A stretch of 64,000 bases of DNA, taken from JABDIP01 sp965250245. Its GTDB lineage: Bacteria > Pseudomonadota > Alphaproteobacteria > DSM-16000 > Inquilinaceae. Every line of letters begins with the position of its first letter. Positions within the stretch are counted from its first letter, which is position 1. Below, one piece after another: positions 25,542 to 33,692 of the stretch. A program made the translations under genes and the position numbers. Location: contig OZ252296.1 of assembly GCA_965250245.1 (NCBI GenBank), positions 4,030,001 through 4,094,000 on the forward strand, written 5' to 3'. The notes under the pieces were generated by a model. The model had not been told where the DNA came from, ran no database searches, and was given only the letters and a program-made list of their open reading frames with translations.

Positions 25542-27131
25542 TCAGTTGCCGATGATCACATGCCGCCAGTGGAACTGGTTGTCGGCCCGCTGGGCGAGCT
25601 CGACGCCGTCCCGCACGCCCCAGGACAGAGCCTGCTGATGCAGCGGGATGTAGCCGAAATCGTCATGCAGCATCTGCCAGGCCTGGTTGATCAGGCCATT
25701 GCGCTTCTCCAGGTCCGTCTCGACCAGAACATCGGCCGCCAGCGCGTCGATGTCGGCATTGGAGTAGCCGCCGACATTGAAGGTTCCGCGCCCGGAGTCC
25801 GTGTCGCGGGTGCCGATCAGGTTGTGCAGCGGGTTCCAGCTGTCGAAGCTGCCCGGCGTCCAGCCGAGCAGGTAGAAGCTGGTGTCGTACCCGCCCTGGG
25901 CCAGGATCTTGGCGAAATACAGGCTCTTGGTCTGGGCCAGAAGGTCCACCTCGATGTCGACGCGGCCCAGCATGCCGACGACAGCCTGGCAGATCGCCTC
26001 GTCATTGACGTAGCGGTCATTCGGGCAGTCCATGGTGATCTCGAAGCCGTCGCCATAGCCGGCCTCGGTCAGCAGTGCCTTGGCCCGCTCCGGATCGTAT
26101 GGATGCCGCTCTAGGGTCTCCGGGAAGCCGCTGATGCCCGGCGCCACCATGGCGGCCGACGGCGTCGACTGGCCGCGCATCACCACCCGCTGGATCGCAT
26201 CCACGTCGATGGCGTGATAGAAGGCCTGCCGCACGCGGATGTCGTGGAACGGGTTGACGCCCTCGATGCTGGAATACAGCAGCTCGTCACGCTCCTGATC
26301 CATGCCCAGGAAGATCGTCCGCAGCTCCGGGCCGGTCAGGGCGGTGGTGCCGTCATTTTCGTTGACCCGATCGACATCCTGTAGCGGCACCGGATAGGCA
26401 AGGTCCATCTCGCCGGAGAGCAAGGCCGCGACCCGGGTGGAGTCCTGGCCGATCGGCTGGAAGACCACCTCGGTCAGGTTATGCGTCGGCGTGTCCCACC
26501 AGTTCGGGTTCGGCACCGCGATGGTCCGCACGTCCGGCTCGCGGACCGTCACCATGAAGGGACCGGTGCCGTTGGCGTTGCGGTTGGCGTAGTTCTCGGA
26601 GTTGGCGTCCGCCAGGTTGGTCGGTTCGGTGGCGTCGTTCTCCTCCGCCCACTCCTTGTCCATGATGTACCAGGTGTCCCATTCCGAGATCAGGATCGGG
26701 TTGGGCACCTCGGTCACCACGTCGACCGTGTAGTCGTCGACCTTGACGACCTCGACGACCCCGGACAGCCGGGTCTTCAGATCGGACCCTTCCGCCAGGG
26801 TCCGCTCCGCGCTGAAGACGACATCGTCGGCGGTGAAAGGGTTGCCGTTGTGGAAGGTGACGCCCTGGCGCAGGTAGAACCGCCAGCGGGTCGGCTCGAC
26901 GATCTCCCAGCGCTCGGCCAGGCCCGGCTCGATCGCCAGATCGGGGCCCCGGCGGGTCAGCCCTTCATAGATGTTGCCCTGGAACCCGAGCGTGAACGTC
27001 TCGTTCAGGCCGTAGGGATCGAGCGTATTGAGATCGCCCTGGAAGGCGAACCGCAGGGTCTCGGCGGCGGCCGGCTGCAAGGACGCGGCGACCAGCGCCG
27101 CACCGGCGACAACGGCGGATTTCCATCGCAT
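25542..27131 (-). CDS. Peptide/nickel-type ABC transporter substrate-binding protein 2
   Basis: A 529-residue SBP_bac_5 periplasmic protein and first gene of the importer operon. The signal peptide is MRWKSAVVAGAALVAASL, ending QPAAAE, without a lipobox. Landmarks are LRQGVTFHNGNPFTADDVVFS, NGTGPF and RVRQAFYHAIDVDAI. It shares length and many blocks with the downstream paralogue but is well diverged, so the duplication is not recent. One transporter with two binding proteins suggests a widened ligand range or a constitutive/inducible split. The start at 27131 removes a 38-residue upstream stretch that does not look like a signal peptide. Confidence 0.93.
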   Translation of the reverse strand: MRWKSAVVAGAALVAASLQPAAAETLRFAFQGDLNTLDPYGLNETFTLGFQGNIYEGLTRRGPDLAIEPGLAERWEIVEPTRWRFYLRQGVTFHNGNPFTADDVVFSAERTLAEGSDLKTRLSGVVEVVKVDDYTVDVVTEVPNPILISEWDTWYIMDKEWAEENDATEPTNLADANSENYANRNANGTGPFMVTVREPDVRTIAVPNPNWWDTPTHNLTEVVFQPIGQDSTRVAALLSGEMDLAYPVPLQDVDRVNENDGTTALTGPELRTIFLGMDQERDELLYSSIEGVNPFHDIRVRQAFYHAIDVDAIQRVVMRGQSTPSAAMVAPGISGFPETLERHPYDPERAKALLTEAGYGDGFEITMDCPNDRYVNDEAICQAVVGMLGRVDIEVDLLAQTKSLYFAKILAQGGYDTSFYLLGWTPGSFDSWNPLHNLIGTRDTDSGRGTFNVGGYSNADIDALAADVLVETDLEKRNGLINQAWQMLHDDFGYIPLHQQALSWGVRDGVELAQRADNQFHWRHVIIGN

Positions 27132-27501
27132 TTTTCTGTTGTCTCCCTGTTCGCGCCCGCAATCGGGGCGTCTATTTCCTGCAATCCGGCCCGCGGGCCG
27201 GTTGCTTTGACCGCACAGGAAAGGAGAAGGATTGCATTGAGTCAATTCGATTCAAGGTAAACGTTGCAACCGTGGCGCTCCATTCGAGGAGCCGGCAGGC
27301 CGTATCGGCCGGCAATAGCCGCGCTCCACAGGGGATCGGCCGCGCCGGCGCCTTGATGGATGTCAATGTCGGCATCGCCGGTCCCGGGCAGGCTCGCCCG
27401 CGCCTCGGGGTGCACAGAGCGCCGGATTGGGGCTAGAGTGATCAGGCAGGATGGCTTCGCGGCCGCAATGTCCGCGATGCGGTGTTCAAGGAAGGCCGAG
27501 C
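27132..27501. other. Divergent intergenic region, binding protein 2 / hemA, with a large palindrome
   Basis: 370 bp without a supported gene. It holds the 16-bp perfect palindrome CCGGCCCGCGGGCCGG at 27186-27201, extended by GCAA on the left (with one bulged T) and TTGC on the right, about 55 bp upstream of the binding-protein start, and a smaller dyad ATTGA-G-TCAAT at 27235-27245. These could be operators for the two divergent genes. No FNR box (TTGAT-N4-ATCAA), which controls hemA in some relatives, is present. Confidence 0.4.
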
Positions 27502-28740
27502 ATGGATTACGAGGGGTTGTTCCGAGGGGCGCTGGACGGCTTGCGGTCCGAGGGCCGGTATCGTGTGTTCGCGGAGCTGGAGCGTCACACGGGGTCGTTC
27601 CCCCGGGCCCGGCATCACGGCCTGACGCCGCTGCCGGAAGGTACGGCACCGCTGGCGCCGTCGGACGTGACGGTGTGGTGCTCGAACGACTATCTCGGCA
27701 TGGGCCAGCATCCGGACGTGCTGGCCGCCATGACCGAGGCGGTGCAGCGCTACGGGGCCGGGGCCGGCGGCACCCGCAACATCTCCGGCACCCACCACCT
27801 GCATGTCCTGCTGGAGCGCGAGCTGGCCTCGCTGCACGGCAAGGAGGCGGCGCTGCTGTTCACCTCGGGCTACATCTCCAACGAGGCGGCCCTGTCGACC
27901 ATCGCCCGTCTGGTGCCGGACTGCGTGGTGTTCTCCGATGCGCTGAACCACGCCTCGATGATCGCCGGCATCCGCAATTCGGGTGCGGAGAAGCATATCT
28001 TCCGGCACAACGACCCGGCCGACCTGGACCGTCTGATGTCCCGCTATGCGCCGGAGCGCCCCAAGCTGGTGGCGTTCGAGAGCGTGTACTCGATGGATGG
28101 CGACATCGCCCCCATCGCCGAGCTGTGCGACGTGGCCGAGAGCCACGGCGCCATGACCTATCTGGACGAAGTGCATGCGGTGGGCATGTACGGCGACCAC
28201 GGCGGCGGGGTGTCGGAGCGGGACGGTGTGGCGGACCGTCTGACGGTGATCGAGGGCACGCTGGGCAAGGCGTTCGGGGTGATGGGCGGCTACATCGCGG
28301 CGTCGTCGGCGCTGGTGGATGTGGTGCGCAGCTTCGCGCCGGGCTTCATCTTCACCACCGCACTGCCGCCGGTGGTGGCGGCGGGCGCCCTGGCGAGCGT
28401 GCGGCACCTGAAGCAGAGCGCGGACGAGCGGGCGAGCCAGCAGGAGCGGGCGGCGACGCTGAAGCACATGCTGGGCGAGGCGGGTCTGCCGGTGATGGCC
28501 TCGGCGAGCCACATCGTGCCGGTGCTGGTGGGCGACCCGCGCTTGTGCAAGCAGGCCTCGGACACGCTGCTGGCGGAGTACAACATCTATGTGCAGCCGA
28601 TCAACTACCCGACGGTGCCGCGGGGCACGGAGCGGCTCAGGCTGACCCCGTCGCCGCTGCATGACGACCTGCAGATGGCGAGGCTGGTCGACGCCCTGAA
28701 GGACGTCTGGGGACGCCTCAGGATCGAGGTCGCGGCGTAG
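27502..28740 (+). CDS. hemA: 5-aminolevulinate synthase
   Basis: Condenses glycine with succinyl-CoA to give 5-aminolevulinate, the first step of tetrapyrrole synthesis by the C4 (Shemin) route found in Alphaproteobacteria. The 412-residue PLP enzyme has the glycine-rich segment YGAGAGGTRNISGTHHLH, the cofactor-binding YLDEVHAVGMYG, and the Schiff-base lysine K256 in EGTLGKAFGVMGGY. The RLRLTPSPLH segment near the C-terminus supports ALAS rather than other alpha-oxoamine synthases. The ATG at 27502 has AAGGAAGG upstream and starts the canonical short N-terminus. It is transcribed alone. Confidence 0.95.
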   Translation: MDYEGLFRGALDGLRSEGRYRVFAELERHTGSFPRARHHGLTPLPEGTAPLAPSDVTVWCSNDYLGMGQHPDVLAAMTEAVQRYGAGAGGTRNISGTHHLHVLLERELASLHGKEAALLFTSGYISNEAALSTIARLVPDCVVFSDALNHASMIAGIRNSGAEKHIFRHNDPADLDRLMSRYAPERPKLVAFESVYSMDGDIAPIAELCDVAESHGAMTYLDEVHAVGMYGDHGGGVSERDGVADRLTVIEGTLGKAFGVMGGYIAASSALVDVVRSFAPGFIFTTALPPVVAAGALASVRHLKQSADERASQQERAATLKHMLGEAGLPVMASASHIVPVLVGDPRLCKQASDTLLAEYNIYVQPINYPTVPRGTERLRLTPSPLHDDLQMARLVDALKDVWGRLRIEVAA

Positions 28741-28893
28741 GCTCCCTCACGGGTCCGGCTCACCGGCCCAAGGCGCCCGGACTTCCTCCGTCATTGCGAG
28801 GGGCGCAGGACCCAGGCAAAAGGCGCTGGACCTGCGAACCGTGCTCAACGATTTTGTCGACAGGCTCTGACAAAGGGTGCCGGGCGGATTGCG

Positions 28894-29418
28894 ATGACCC
28901 AGGACAAGGCCCTGCTACCGAAACAGGTTCTGCGGCTCTGTGCGCTTGGCAAGCTGCTGCAGACCGGTCCGACGAGCTATGCCGATCTGGCGCAATCGGT
29001 GACCGAGTTCACCGCGCATCTGATCGGACCGACCCTGGACATGATGGGCTCGTCGCTGGAGCTGCTGCGCTACGACGGGCTGATCGAGCCGGCCGAGGGC
29101 GACCGGCTGGCCATCACCGATGCCGGCGAATCCGAGTTTCGGGAGCTGATGGCGGCGCAACTGCCGACCCCGGCCAGTGAGCTCTCCAAGCTGGTGGTCG
29201 CCCTGAAGATCCGGTTTCTCCATCTGTTGGAAGCAGAACGCCGGAGGGAGGAGCTGTCTGCCCTGGTGGGGCTTTACCAGCAGGAGATAACCCGGCTGGA
29301 GGATTTGCGCGAGCGGCAGGCCGGCGAGCCCGGGCATCTGGATTGCTGGCTGGAACACGATATTGCGCAGAACCGCAGCCGGTTGGCCTGGCTGCGGGCC
29401 TTGCAGTCCGGGCTGTAA
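28894..29418 (+). CDS. PadR-like winged-helix transcriptional regulator
   Basis: A 174-residue probable DNA-binding regulator. Residues about 8-88 fit a winged helix: a LRLCALGKLLQTGPTSYADLAQ helix-turn-helix start, then a LLRYDGLIEPAEGDRLAITDAG wing of the kind seen in PadR proteins. The second half (about 95-174) is helical with QQEITRLEDLRERQ and LDCWLEHDIAQNRSRLAWLRALQ, resembling the PadR C-terminal dimerisation helix. It stands 153 bp after hemA and converges with the SDR gene. Target genes and ligand are unknown. Confidence 0.7.
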   Translation: MTQDKALLPKQVLRLCALGKLLQTGPTSYADLAQSVTEFTAHLIGPTLDMMGSSLELLRYDGLIEPAEGDRLAITDAGESEFRELMAAQLPTPASELSKLVVALKIRFLHLLEAERRREELSALVGLYQQEITRLEDLRERQAGEPGHLDCWLEHDIAQNRSRLAWLRALQSGL

Positions 29419-29424
29419 TCCCGA

Positions 29425-30165
29425 TCAGACCAGGTGTTGGCCGCCGGTGACGTAGATCTCCGTCCCCGTCACATAGCCGCTGTCCGGTGAGCAGAGATAG
29501 AAGATAACCGATGCAACGTCGGAGGACTGGCCGAGCCTATGCAATGGGATGCGCGGGATCAGCGCCTCGGTCTCCGGCGACAGCATGGCGGTCTCGATCT
29601 CGCCCGGCGCCACCGCGTTGACACGGACGCCGAGCTCCGCGAACTCCACCGCCATCTCCCGGGTCAGCGACGACAACGCCGCCTTGGAGGTCGAATAGGC
29701 CGAGCCCGCGAAGGGATGCACCGAGTGCCCGGCGATGGAGGTGACGTTGACCACCACGCCCGGCCCCTTGGCCAATGCGGAGGCGAACCCGCGGGCCAGG
29801 ACGATCGGCGCGAAGAAGTTCAGCTCGAAGACCTGGCGCCAATCGGCGATGTCACCGTTGAGGCAGCCGAGCCGTTCCTTGTACGGCGTCTTGGGCGACA
29901 TGCCCGCATTGTTGACCAAGGCGTCCAGCGGCGCCCCGGCCAGCGCGTCATTGGCCAGGCCGATGAAATCCGAGCGGCTGTCCTCGTCGCCCAGATCCGC
30001 CGTGATGTGGTGGGTCCAGTTCGGGTCGCGTTTGCACTCCGCCGGCACCGCCTCGCGGCTGACGGTGATGATGCGCCAGCCGGCATCGCTGAACCGCTTG
30101 ACGGTGGCGTGGCCGATTCCCCGGCTGGCCCCGGTGAGGATCATCGTCTTGGTGTTGCTCGCCAT
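29425..30165 (-). CDS. SDR-family oxidoreductase
   Basis: A 246-residue NAD(P)-dependent short-chain dehydrogenase/reductase. The cofactor motif TGASRGIG is near residue 12, NNAG near 85, the catalytic Ser follows VNVTSIAGHS, and the YxxxK pair is in YSTSK. The C-terminal YVTGTEIYVTGGQH is the classical cofactor-pocket end. The start at 30165 is chosen because 12 further in-frame codons upstream lack similarity to SDR N-termini. It converges on the PadR-like gene with a 6-bp gap. The substrate is unknown. Confidence 0.88.
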   Translation of the reverse strand: MASNTKTMILTGASRGIGHATVKRFSDAGWRIITVSREAVPAECKRDPNWTHHITADLGDEDSRSDFIGLANDALAGAPLDALVNNAGMSPKTPYKERLGCLNGDIADWRQVFELNFFAPIVLARGFASALAKGPGVVVNVTSIAGHSVHPFAGSAYSTSKAALSSLTREMAVEFAELGVRVNAVAPGEIETAMLSPETEALIPRIPLHRLGQSSDVASVIFYLCSPDSGYVTGTEIYVTGGQHLV

Positions 30166-30229
30166 GGGTTGGACGATAGCACCGGATGATGGCAATGGCA
30201 TGTAACGAACGCCGGTCGGCGGTTCAGGC

Positions 30230-30592
30230 TCAGCGCACCAGCGTCACCCGGAACGGCAGCGCCGTGCCGTCATGCTCCGTGATGGTCACGTATTCGCCCT
30301 CGACCATGCGATGGCGGTCGAACTTGAAGATCGGCTCGTCCTCGTCGGGATCGGTGCCGTCATAGTGGAAGGCCCAGCTGCGCTGCCGGGTGTGCACAAG
30401 ATGCCCGTGCTCGTCATCCTGCCGCGGCCAGAAGCGCCGGACCGTGCATTTCTGCCGGCTGGTCCGCCATTCCTCGGGATCGAAATGCCCATCGGCGCCC
30501 AGCGGCGCCACGAATTCGTAGCCATGCGCGGCGCTGCCCATGGGGAACTCCGGCGTGCGCGCCAGTTCCAGACGAATGCGGTGCAGGGGCAT
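30230..30592 (-). CDS. Conserved hypothetical protein (120 aa) in stress cluster
   Basis: No family that I can name. The 120-residue product is polar and rich in His, Asp and Arg, with recognisable blocks GYEFVAPLGADGHFDPEEW, CTVRRFWP and HRMVEGEYVTITEHDG. No signal peptide or membrane segment is seen, so it is probably cytoplasmic and compact, mostly beta. It is last in a minus-strand group: universal stress protein, a 90-residue protein, then this one, with short gaps (53 and 30 bp). The arrangement suggests a shared stress role. The coding bias is good, so I regard it as real. Confidence 0.7.
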   Translation of the reverse strand: MPLHRIRLELARTPEFPMGSAAHGYEFVAPLGADGHFDPEEWRTSRQKCTVRRFWPRQDDEHGHLVHTRQRSWAFHYDGTDPDEDEPIFKFDRHRMVEGEYVTITEHDGTALPFRVTLVR

Positions 30593-30622
30593 GGCAGCGG
30601 CCTCCTTCGACTGCCGGCCCGG

Positions 30623-30895
30623 TCAGCCGGTCGTCAGGGATTGGGTGTGGACCTCCACGAAGTGCTTCAGGACGAGCTTGAGCTTGGCGGCGTGGGCATG
30701 GTCGCCGCGGGCGCTGGCGAGCTCGATGTCCTCGCGGATCATGCGGCGGATCCGCCGCTCGCCGGTCGGCGTCTCGACCAGATAGGCGGCCATCTCCGTC
30801 GCCAGCATCCGCGGCAGATGCTCGTGCTCGGCAATGGCCTCGACCTCCTCCTCGGTCAGCCCGCACAGTGCTACGCAATCCTCGATGGTCAGCAT
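30623..30895 (-). CDS. Conserved hypothetical protein (90 aa) in stress cluster
   Basis: Not recognised by function. The 90-residue all-helical acidic protein opens MLTIEDCVALCGLTEEEVEAIAEHE, which looks like a short helix-turn-helix or EF-like helical pair, followed by a long helix ending AAKLKLVLKHFVEVH. The start at 30895 is chosen because the extra upstream codons are low-complexity. It lies 53 bp after the universal stress protein gene and 30 bp before the next hypothetical, so the three are likely one operon. Confidence 0.7.
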   Translation of the reverse strand: MLTIEDCVALCGLTEEEVEAIAEHEHLPRMLATEMAAYLVETPTGERRIRRMIREDIELASARGDHAHAAKLKLVLKHFVEVHTQSLTTG

Positions 30896-30948
30896 GGACG
30901 TTCCCTCCGATCGCGATGCCGTTTGAGGGCCGTCAGCCCCTGGCATCG

Positions 30949-31818
30949 TCAATGTGTCATCAGCACCGACAATTCGGCGTTCCCCAGGACGTGTCGGGTC
31001 ACGCCGCCCAGGATGAGCTGGCGCAGCCGGCTGTGGGTGTAGCCGCCCATGACCAGCAGGTCCGCGCCCAGATCGGACGCCGTCGTCAGCAGCGCAGCCC
31101 CCACCGACGAGACGATCGGTTCCACCGGCTTGGCGGCCGCCAGGATGCCCTGCCAGGCCAGGTAATCGGCCAGCCCATCCGCCACGGACAGATCGGTCTT
31201 GCCGGTCGACGCGGTCAGGATGTGGACGGCATCGGCCTTGCGCAGGAACGGCAGGGCGCCGGCGACGGCACGCGCCGCCTCGGCGCTGCCGTTCCAGGCG
31301 ATCGCGGCAACGCCACCGATCCTCTGGGCCGGGCGCGTCGGCGCGAGGAGCACCGGCCGGCTGCCCTGGAACAACGCCGTCTCCAGGGTCAGGGTCAGTT
31401 GCGCGTCGTCTTCATCGCCGCGCTCATGGCCAAGCACCACCAGATCCGACAGATGGCCAGACACCACCACCGCCTCTTCCTCGCTGGCGATCACATCCCG
31501 CCAGGCCGCGGTTGCGGTGGCCGGGCCCGGAGGCTCCTCATGCAGCGGCACCTCGAAGGCGCCAACGGCGCGCTCGAAGGTGTGCCGGGCCGCCTCCTCC
31601 CGGCGCGACCATTCCTCGTCGGCGGCGGTCATCAGCTGTTCCACGACGGCGCCGGAGATGCCCTCGCCGACCATGGGAACCGCCGCGCTTGCCGGCGGCC
31701 GGGAGAACAGCACGTCGACATGGGCGTCGAAGTCTCGCGCCACGGTCAGCGCGGCGGCAAGGGTCAGATCGTCGCGGGCGGCGCCAGCGACCGGCGCCAG
31801 GATCGTCTTGAAGGTCAC
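30949..31818 (-). CDS. Universal stress protein
   Basis: A 289-residue tandem Usp-fold cytoplasmic protein. The second half begins AAIAWNGSAEAARAVAGAL and ends with SRLRQLILGGVTRHVL then LSVLMTH, close in sequence to the Usp at 10673-11500, so the two are paralogues. In this copy the glycine of the G-x2-G pattern is replaced (GGYTHS), which may weaken ATP binding. The GTG at 31818 is preferred over the in-frame GTG at 31824, since that one lies inside the Shine-Dalgarno AAGGAGGTGG. It heads a three-gene group and is 70 bp downstream of the kinase fusion gene. Confidence 0.88.
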   Translation of the reverse strand: MTFKTILAPVAGAARDDLTLAAALTVARDFDAHVDVLFSRPPASAAVPMVGEGISGAVVEQLMTAADEEWSRREEAARHTFERAVGAFEVPLHEEPPGPATATAAWRDVIASEEEAVVVSGHLSDLVVLGHERGDEDDAQLTLTLETALFQGSRPVLLAPTRPAQRIGGVAAIAWNGSAEAARAVAGALPFLRKADAVHILTASTGKTDLSVADGLADYLAWQGILAAAKPVEPIVSSVGAALLTTASDLGADLLVMGGYTHSRLRQLILGGVTRHVLGNAELSVLMTH

Positions 31819-31888
31819 GACCACCTCCTTGGTCCGTCGGGGCGGGTCAAGTCCCAGGATTCCAGGCTATCCCGCCGTCACCCGGGCC

Positions 31889-33484
31889 TCATTGACCTGC
31901 GTCAACGGGTTCCCGCCCTGTGGCCCGCGGCCCCGGCGCGTGACCGGGGCGGGTGCGTCGGACGACCGCCTCCACGTCCCCCGTGGCATCGATCGCGCGC
32001 CAATCCATGGCGCCCAGGTCGAAACCCGCCTGCATGGCAACGATGCGCGCATCCGCATCGGAGGCATCGGCGGCGCGGTCCTCGACCCGGGCCCGAAGGA
32101 CGTCCGTCGGTGCGGTGAGCCAGATGGCGTCGAACGGGGCATCGCCGGCCGCGGCCGCGATGGCGGCGCGCTCGGCGGGGCGGGCAAAGACCGCATCGGC
32201 GATGGCCGCGTGGCCGGCCTCAAGGACGGCGCGCGCGGTCTGCACGAGATCGTCGTAGACGGCCTCCGTCGTCGCGCCAGAATACGCCGCATCCGGCAAC
32301 CGGTCGAGCGGCCCGACGCCGCATCGGCGTTTGCGCAGCACGTCGCTGCGCAGCACGACGGCGCCCGGGGCGGGGCCGAGATCGGGCGCGAGCCTGCGTG
32401 CGATGGTGCTCTTGCCGGCGCCGGACAGCCCGCCGACCGCCAGGAGCTCAGGCCGCGGCGGTGTCAGGTAATCGACGGCCATATCAATGTAATTGCGCGC
32501 CAGCCGGCGGAATTCGGCGACGCCGGCACCCATGTCGTCCGATCCGGACATGGCGTCGGCGATGCTGGCGCTGACCTTGGCGCGCACCGTCGCCCGGGTC
32601 GACAGGAACAGCGGCAATGCGGCCAGCCCGTCATAGTCGCGGGTCTGCTCCAGGTACCGGTTCAGGACCCGGTTGCCGAGCGGCCGCAAGCGGCAATGGT
32701 CCAAATCCATCAGCAGGAAGGCGAGATCGTAGAAGACGTCGATCACCGCCAGCTCTTCGTTGAACTCGATGGCATCGAAGATCGTCGGCCGCCCTCCGAA
32801 TTCCACGACGTTGCGCAGGTGCAGATCGCCATGGCAGAGGCGGACGAACCCGGCCTCCGCCCTTTGGTTCAGCAGCGGCCCCTGGGCCTCCAGCGCCGAG
32901 AGCGCCAGGCGCTCCAACCGCGCCACCTGTTCATCGGCGAACAGGTCCGGATGGCCCCGCAGTTCCTGGATGTTCTCCTCGACGACCCAGCGCATGGCGG
33001 GTTCGGCGTCGATCCGCCGGCGTTCCGCGGCGCCGTGGAACGCCGCGACCTCCTCGGCCAGCCGCTCGACGTGCTCGGCGGTCAGTGCGCCACGCTGGGC
33101 CATGCTGTCGAACAGGGCATGCTGGCGGAAGCGGCGCATGACGACGCACCAGTCGACGGCCTCGAGGCCCGGTCCCGGCTGGCCGAATACCAGGCGTCCG
33201 TCGCGGTCCCGGCAGATGGCCTCGGCGCGCAGGTAGATGTCGGGCGCCGTCCGCCGGTTCAGGGCCAGCTCCGCCTTGCACGCTGCCTCGCGCAGCGCCA
33301 GCGTGCTGAAATCCATGTACGGATAGCTCACCGCCTTCTTGACTTTGTAGGCGCGGTCATCCGCCAGGAAGACGATCGCGCCATGGGTCTCGATCCGGCG
33401 CACATCGGCACCCCCATGGCTGCGCGGGTCAGCCAGGAAGGCGGCCACATCCGATTGATCCTGGACGATGTGGGGGTCTGTCAT
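31889..33484 (-). CDS. APH-like phosphotransferase fused to AAA/zeta-toxin-like P-loop kinase
   Basis: A 531-residue cytoplasmic two-domain protein. Residues about 35-340 are an aminoglycoside-phosphotransferase-like kinase fold with the catalytic loop HGDLHLRN (218-225) and the metal aspartate D237 in IFDAIEFNEE. Residues about 346-520 form a P-loop kinase with Walker A GLSGAGKST (352-360). The same fusion is known as a bifunctional aminoglycoside phosphotransferase/ATP-binding protein; its true substrate is unknown and antibiotic resistance should not be assumed. The start at 33484 has AGGAGC upstream. It is followed closely by the universal stress gene cluster, which suggests a stress-related role. 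Confidence 0.85.
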   Translation of the reverse strand: MTDPHIVQDQSDVAAFLADPRSHGGADVRRIETHGAIVFLADDRAYKVKKAVSYPYMDFSTLALREAACKAELALNRRTAPDIYLRAEAICRDRDGRLVFGQPGPGLEAVDWCVVMRRFRQHALFDSMAQRGALTAEHVERLAEEVAAFHGAAERRRIDAEPAMRWVVEENIQELRGHPDLFADEQVARLERLALSALEAQGPLLNQRAEAGFVRLCHGDLHLRNVVEFGGRPTIFDAIEFNEELAVIDVFYDLAFLLMDLDHCRLRPLGNRVLNRYLEQTRDYDGLAALPLFLSTRATVRAKVSASIADAMSGSDDMGAGVAEFRRLARNYIDMAVDYLTPPRPELLAVGGLSGAGKSTIARRLAPDLGPAPGAVVLRSDVLRKRRCGVGPLDRLPDAAYSGATTEAVYDDLVQTARAVLEAGHAAIADAVFARPAERAAIAAAAGDAPFDAIWLTAPTDVLRARVEDRAADASDADARIVAMQAGFDLGAMDWRAIDATGDVEAVVRRTRPGHAPGPRATGREPVDAGQ

Positions 33485-33583
33485 CGCGACGCTCCTGCTC
33501 CGGCCGCCGCGATCATAGGCCCGGCGCGAGATAGAATTCCTGCGCCAGATCAATCCATGATTCGTATAAGAAAATTGCGCCTG

Positions 33584-33612
33584 CTGTCGCCAAACAGTCA
33601 TGAAACTGTCCG
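33584..33612 (+). promoter_or_regulatory. Pho box (three 11-bp direct repeats) upstream of phnC
   Basis: Three direct heptamers lie at exact 11-bp spacing: CTGTCGC (33584-33590), CAGTCAT (33595-33601) and CTGTCCG (33606-33612), separated by CAAA and GAAA. The PhoB consensus is CTGTCAT with 4-bp AT-rich spacers, so the middle unit matches 6/7 and the others keep the CTGTC core. It lies 81 bp upstream of the phnC start and predicts induction of the phosphonate operon by phosphate starvation. Confidence 0.7.
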
Positions 33613-33692
33613 TAAAGCGCAGCCCAACCGTCAAGGCCGGTGCCTAGAGTTCGCGCGGTCAAATGTCGCATGAACGGCTGGTTGGGGGTCGT

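Noticed and set aside
27235..27245. FNR-type site upstream of hemA
   Set aside because: The dyad ATTGA-G-TCAAT has a 1-bp centre; the FNR consensus needs TTGAT-N4-ATCAA.
31889..33484. Aminoglycoside resistance gene
   Set aside because: Only the kinase fold resembles APH enzymes; the fusion to a P-loop kinase is a chromosomal family of unknown substrate, so resistance is not supported.
31199..33673. Plus-strand open frame of 824 codons opposite the kinase fusion gene
   Set aside because: Antisense to clear HGDLH and P-loop motifs; composition is typical of shadow frames.
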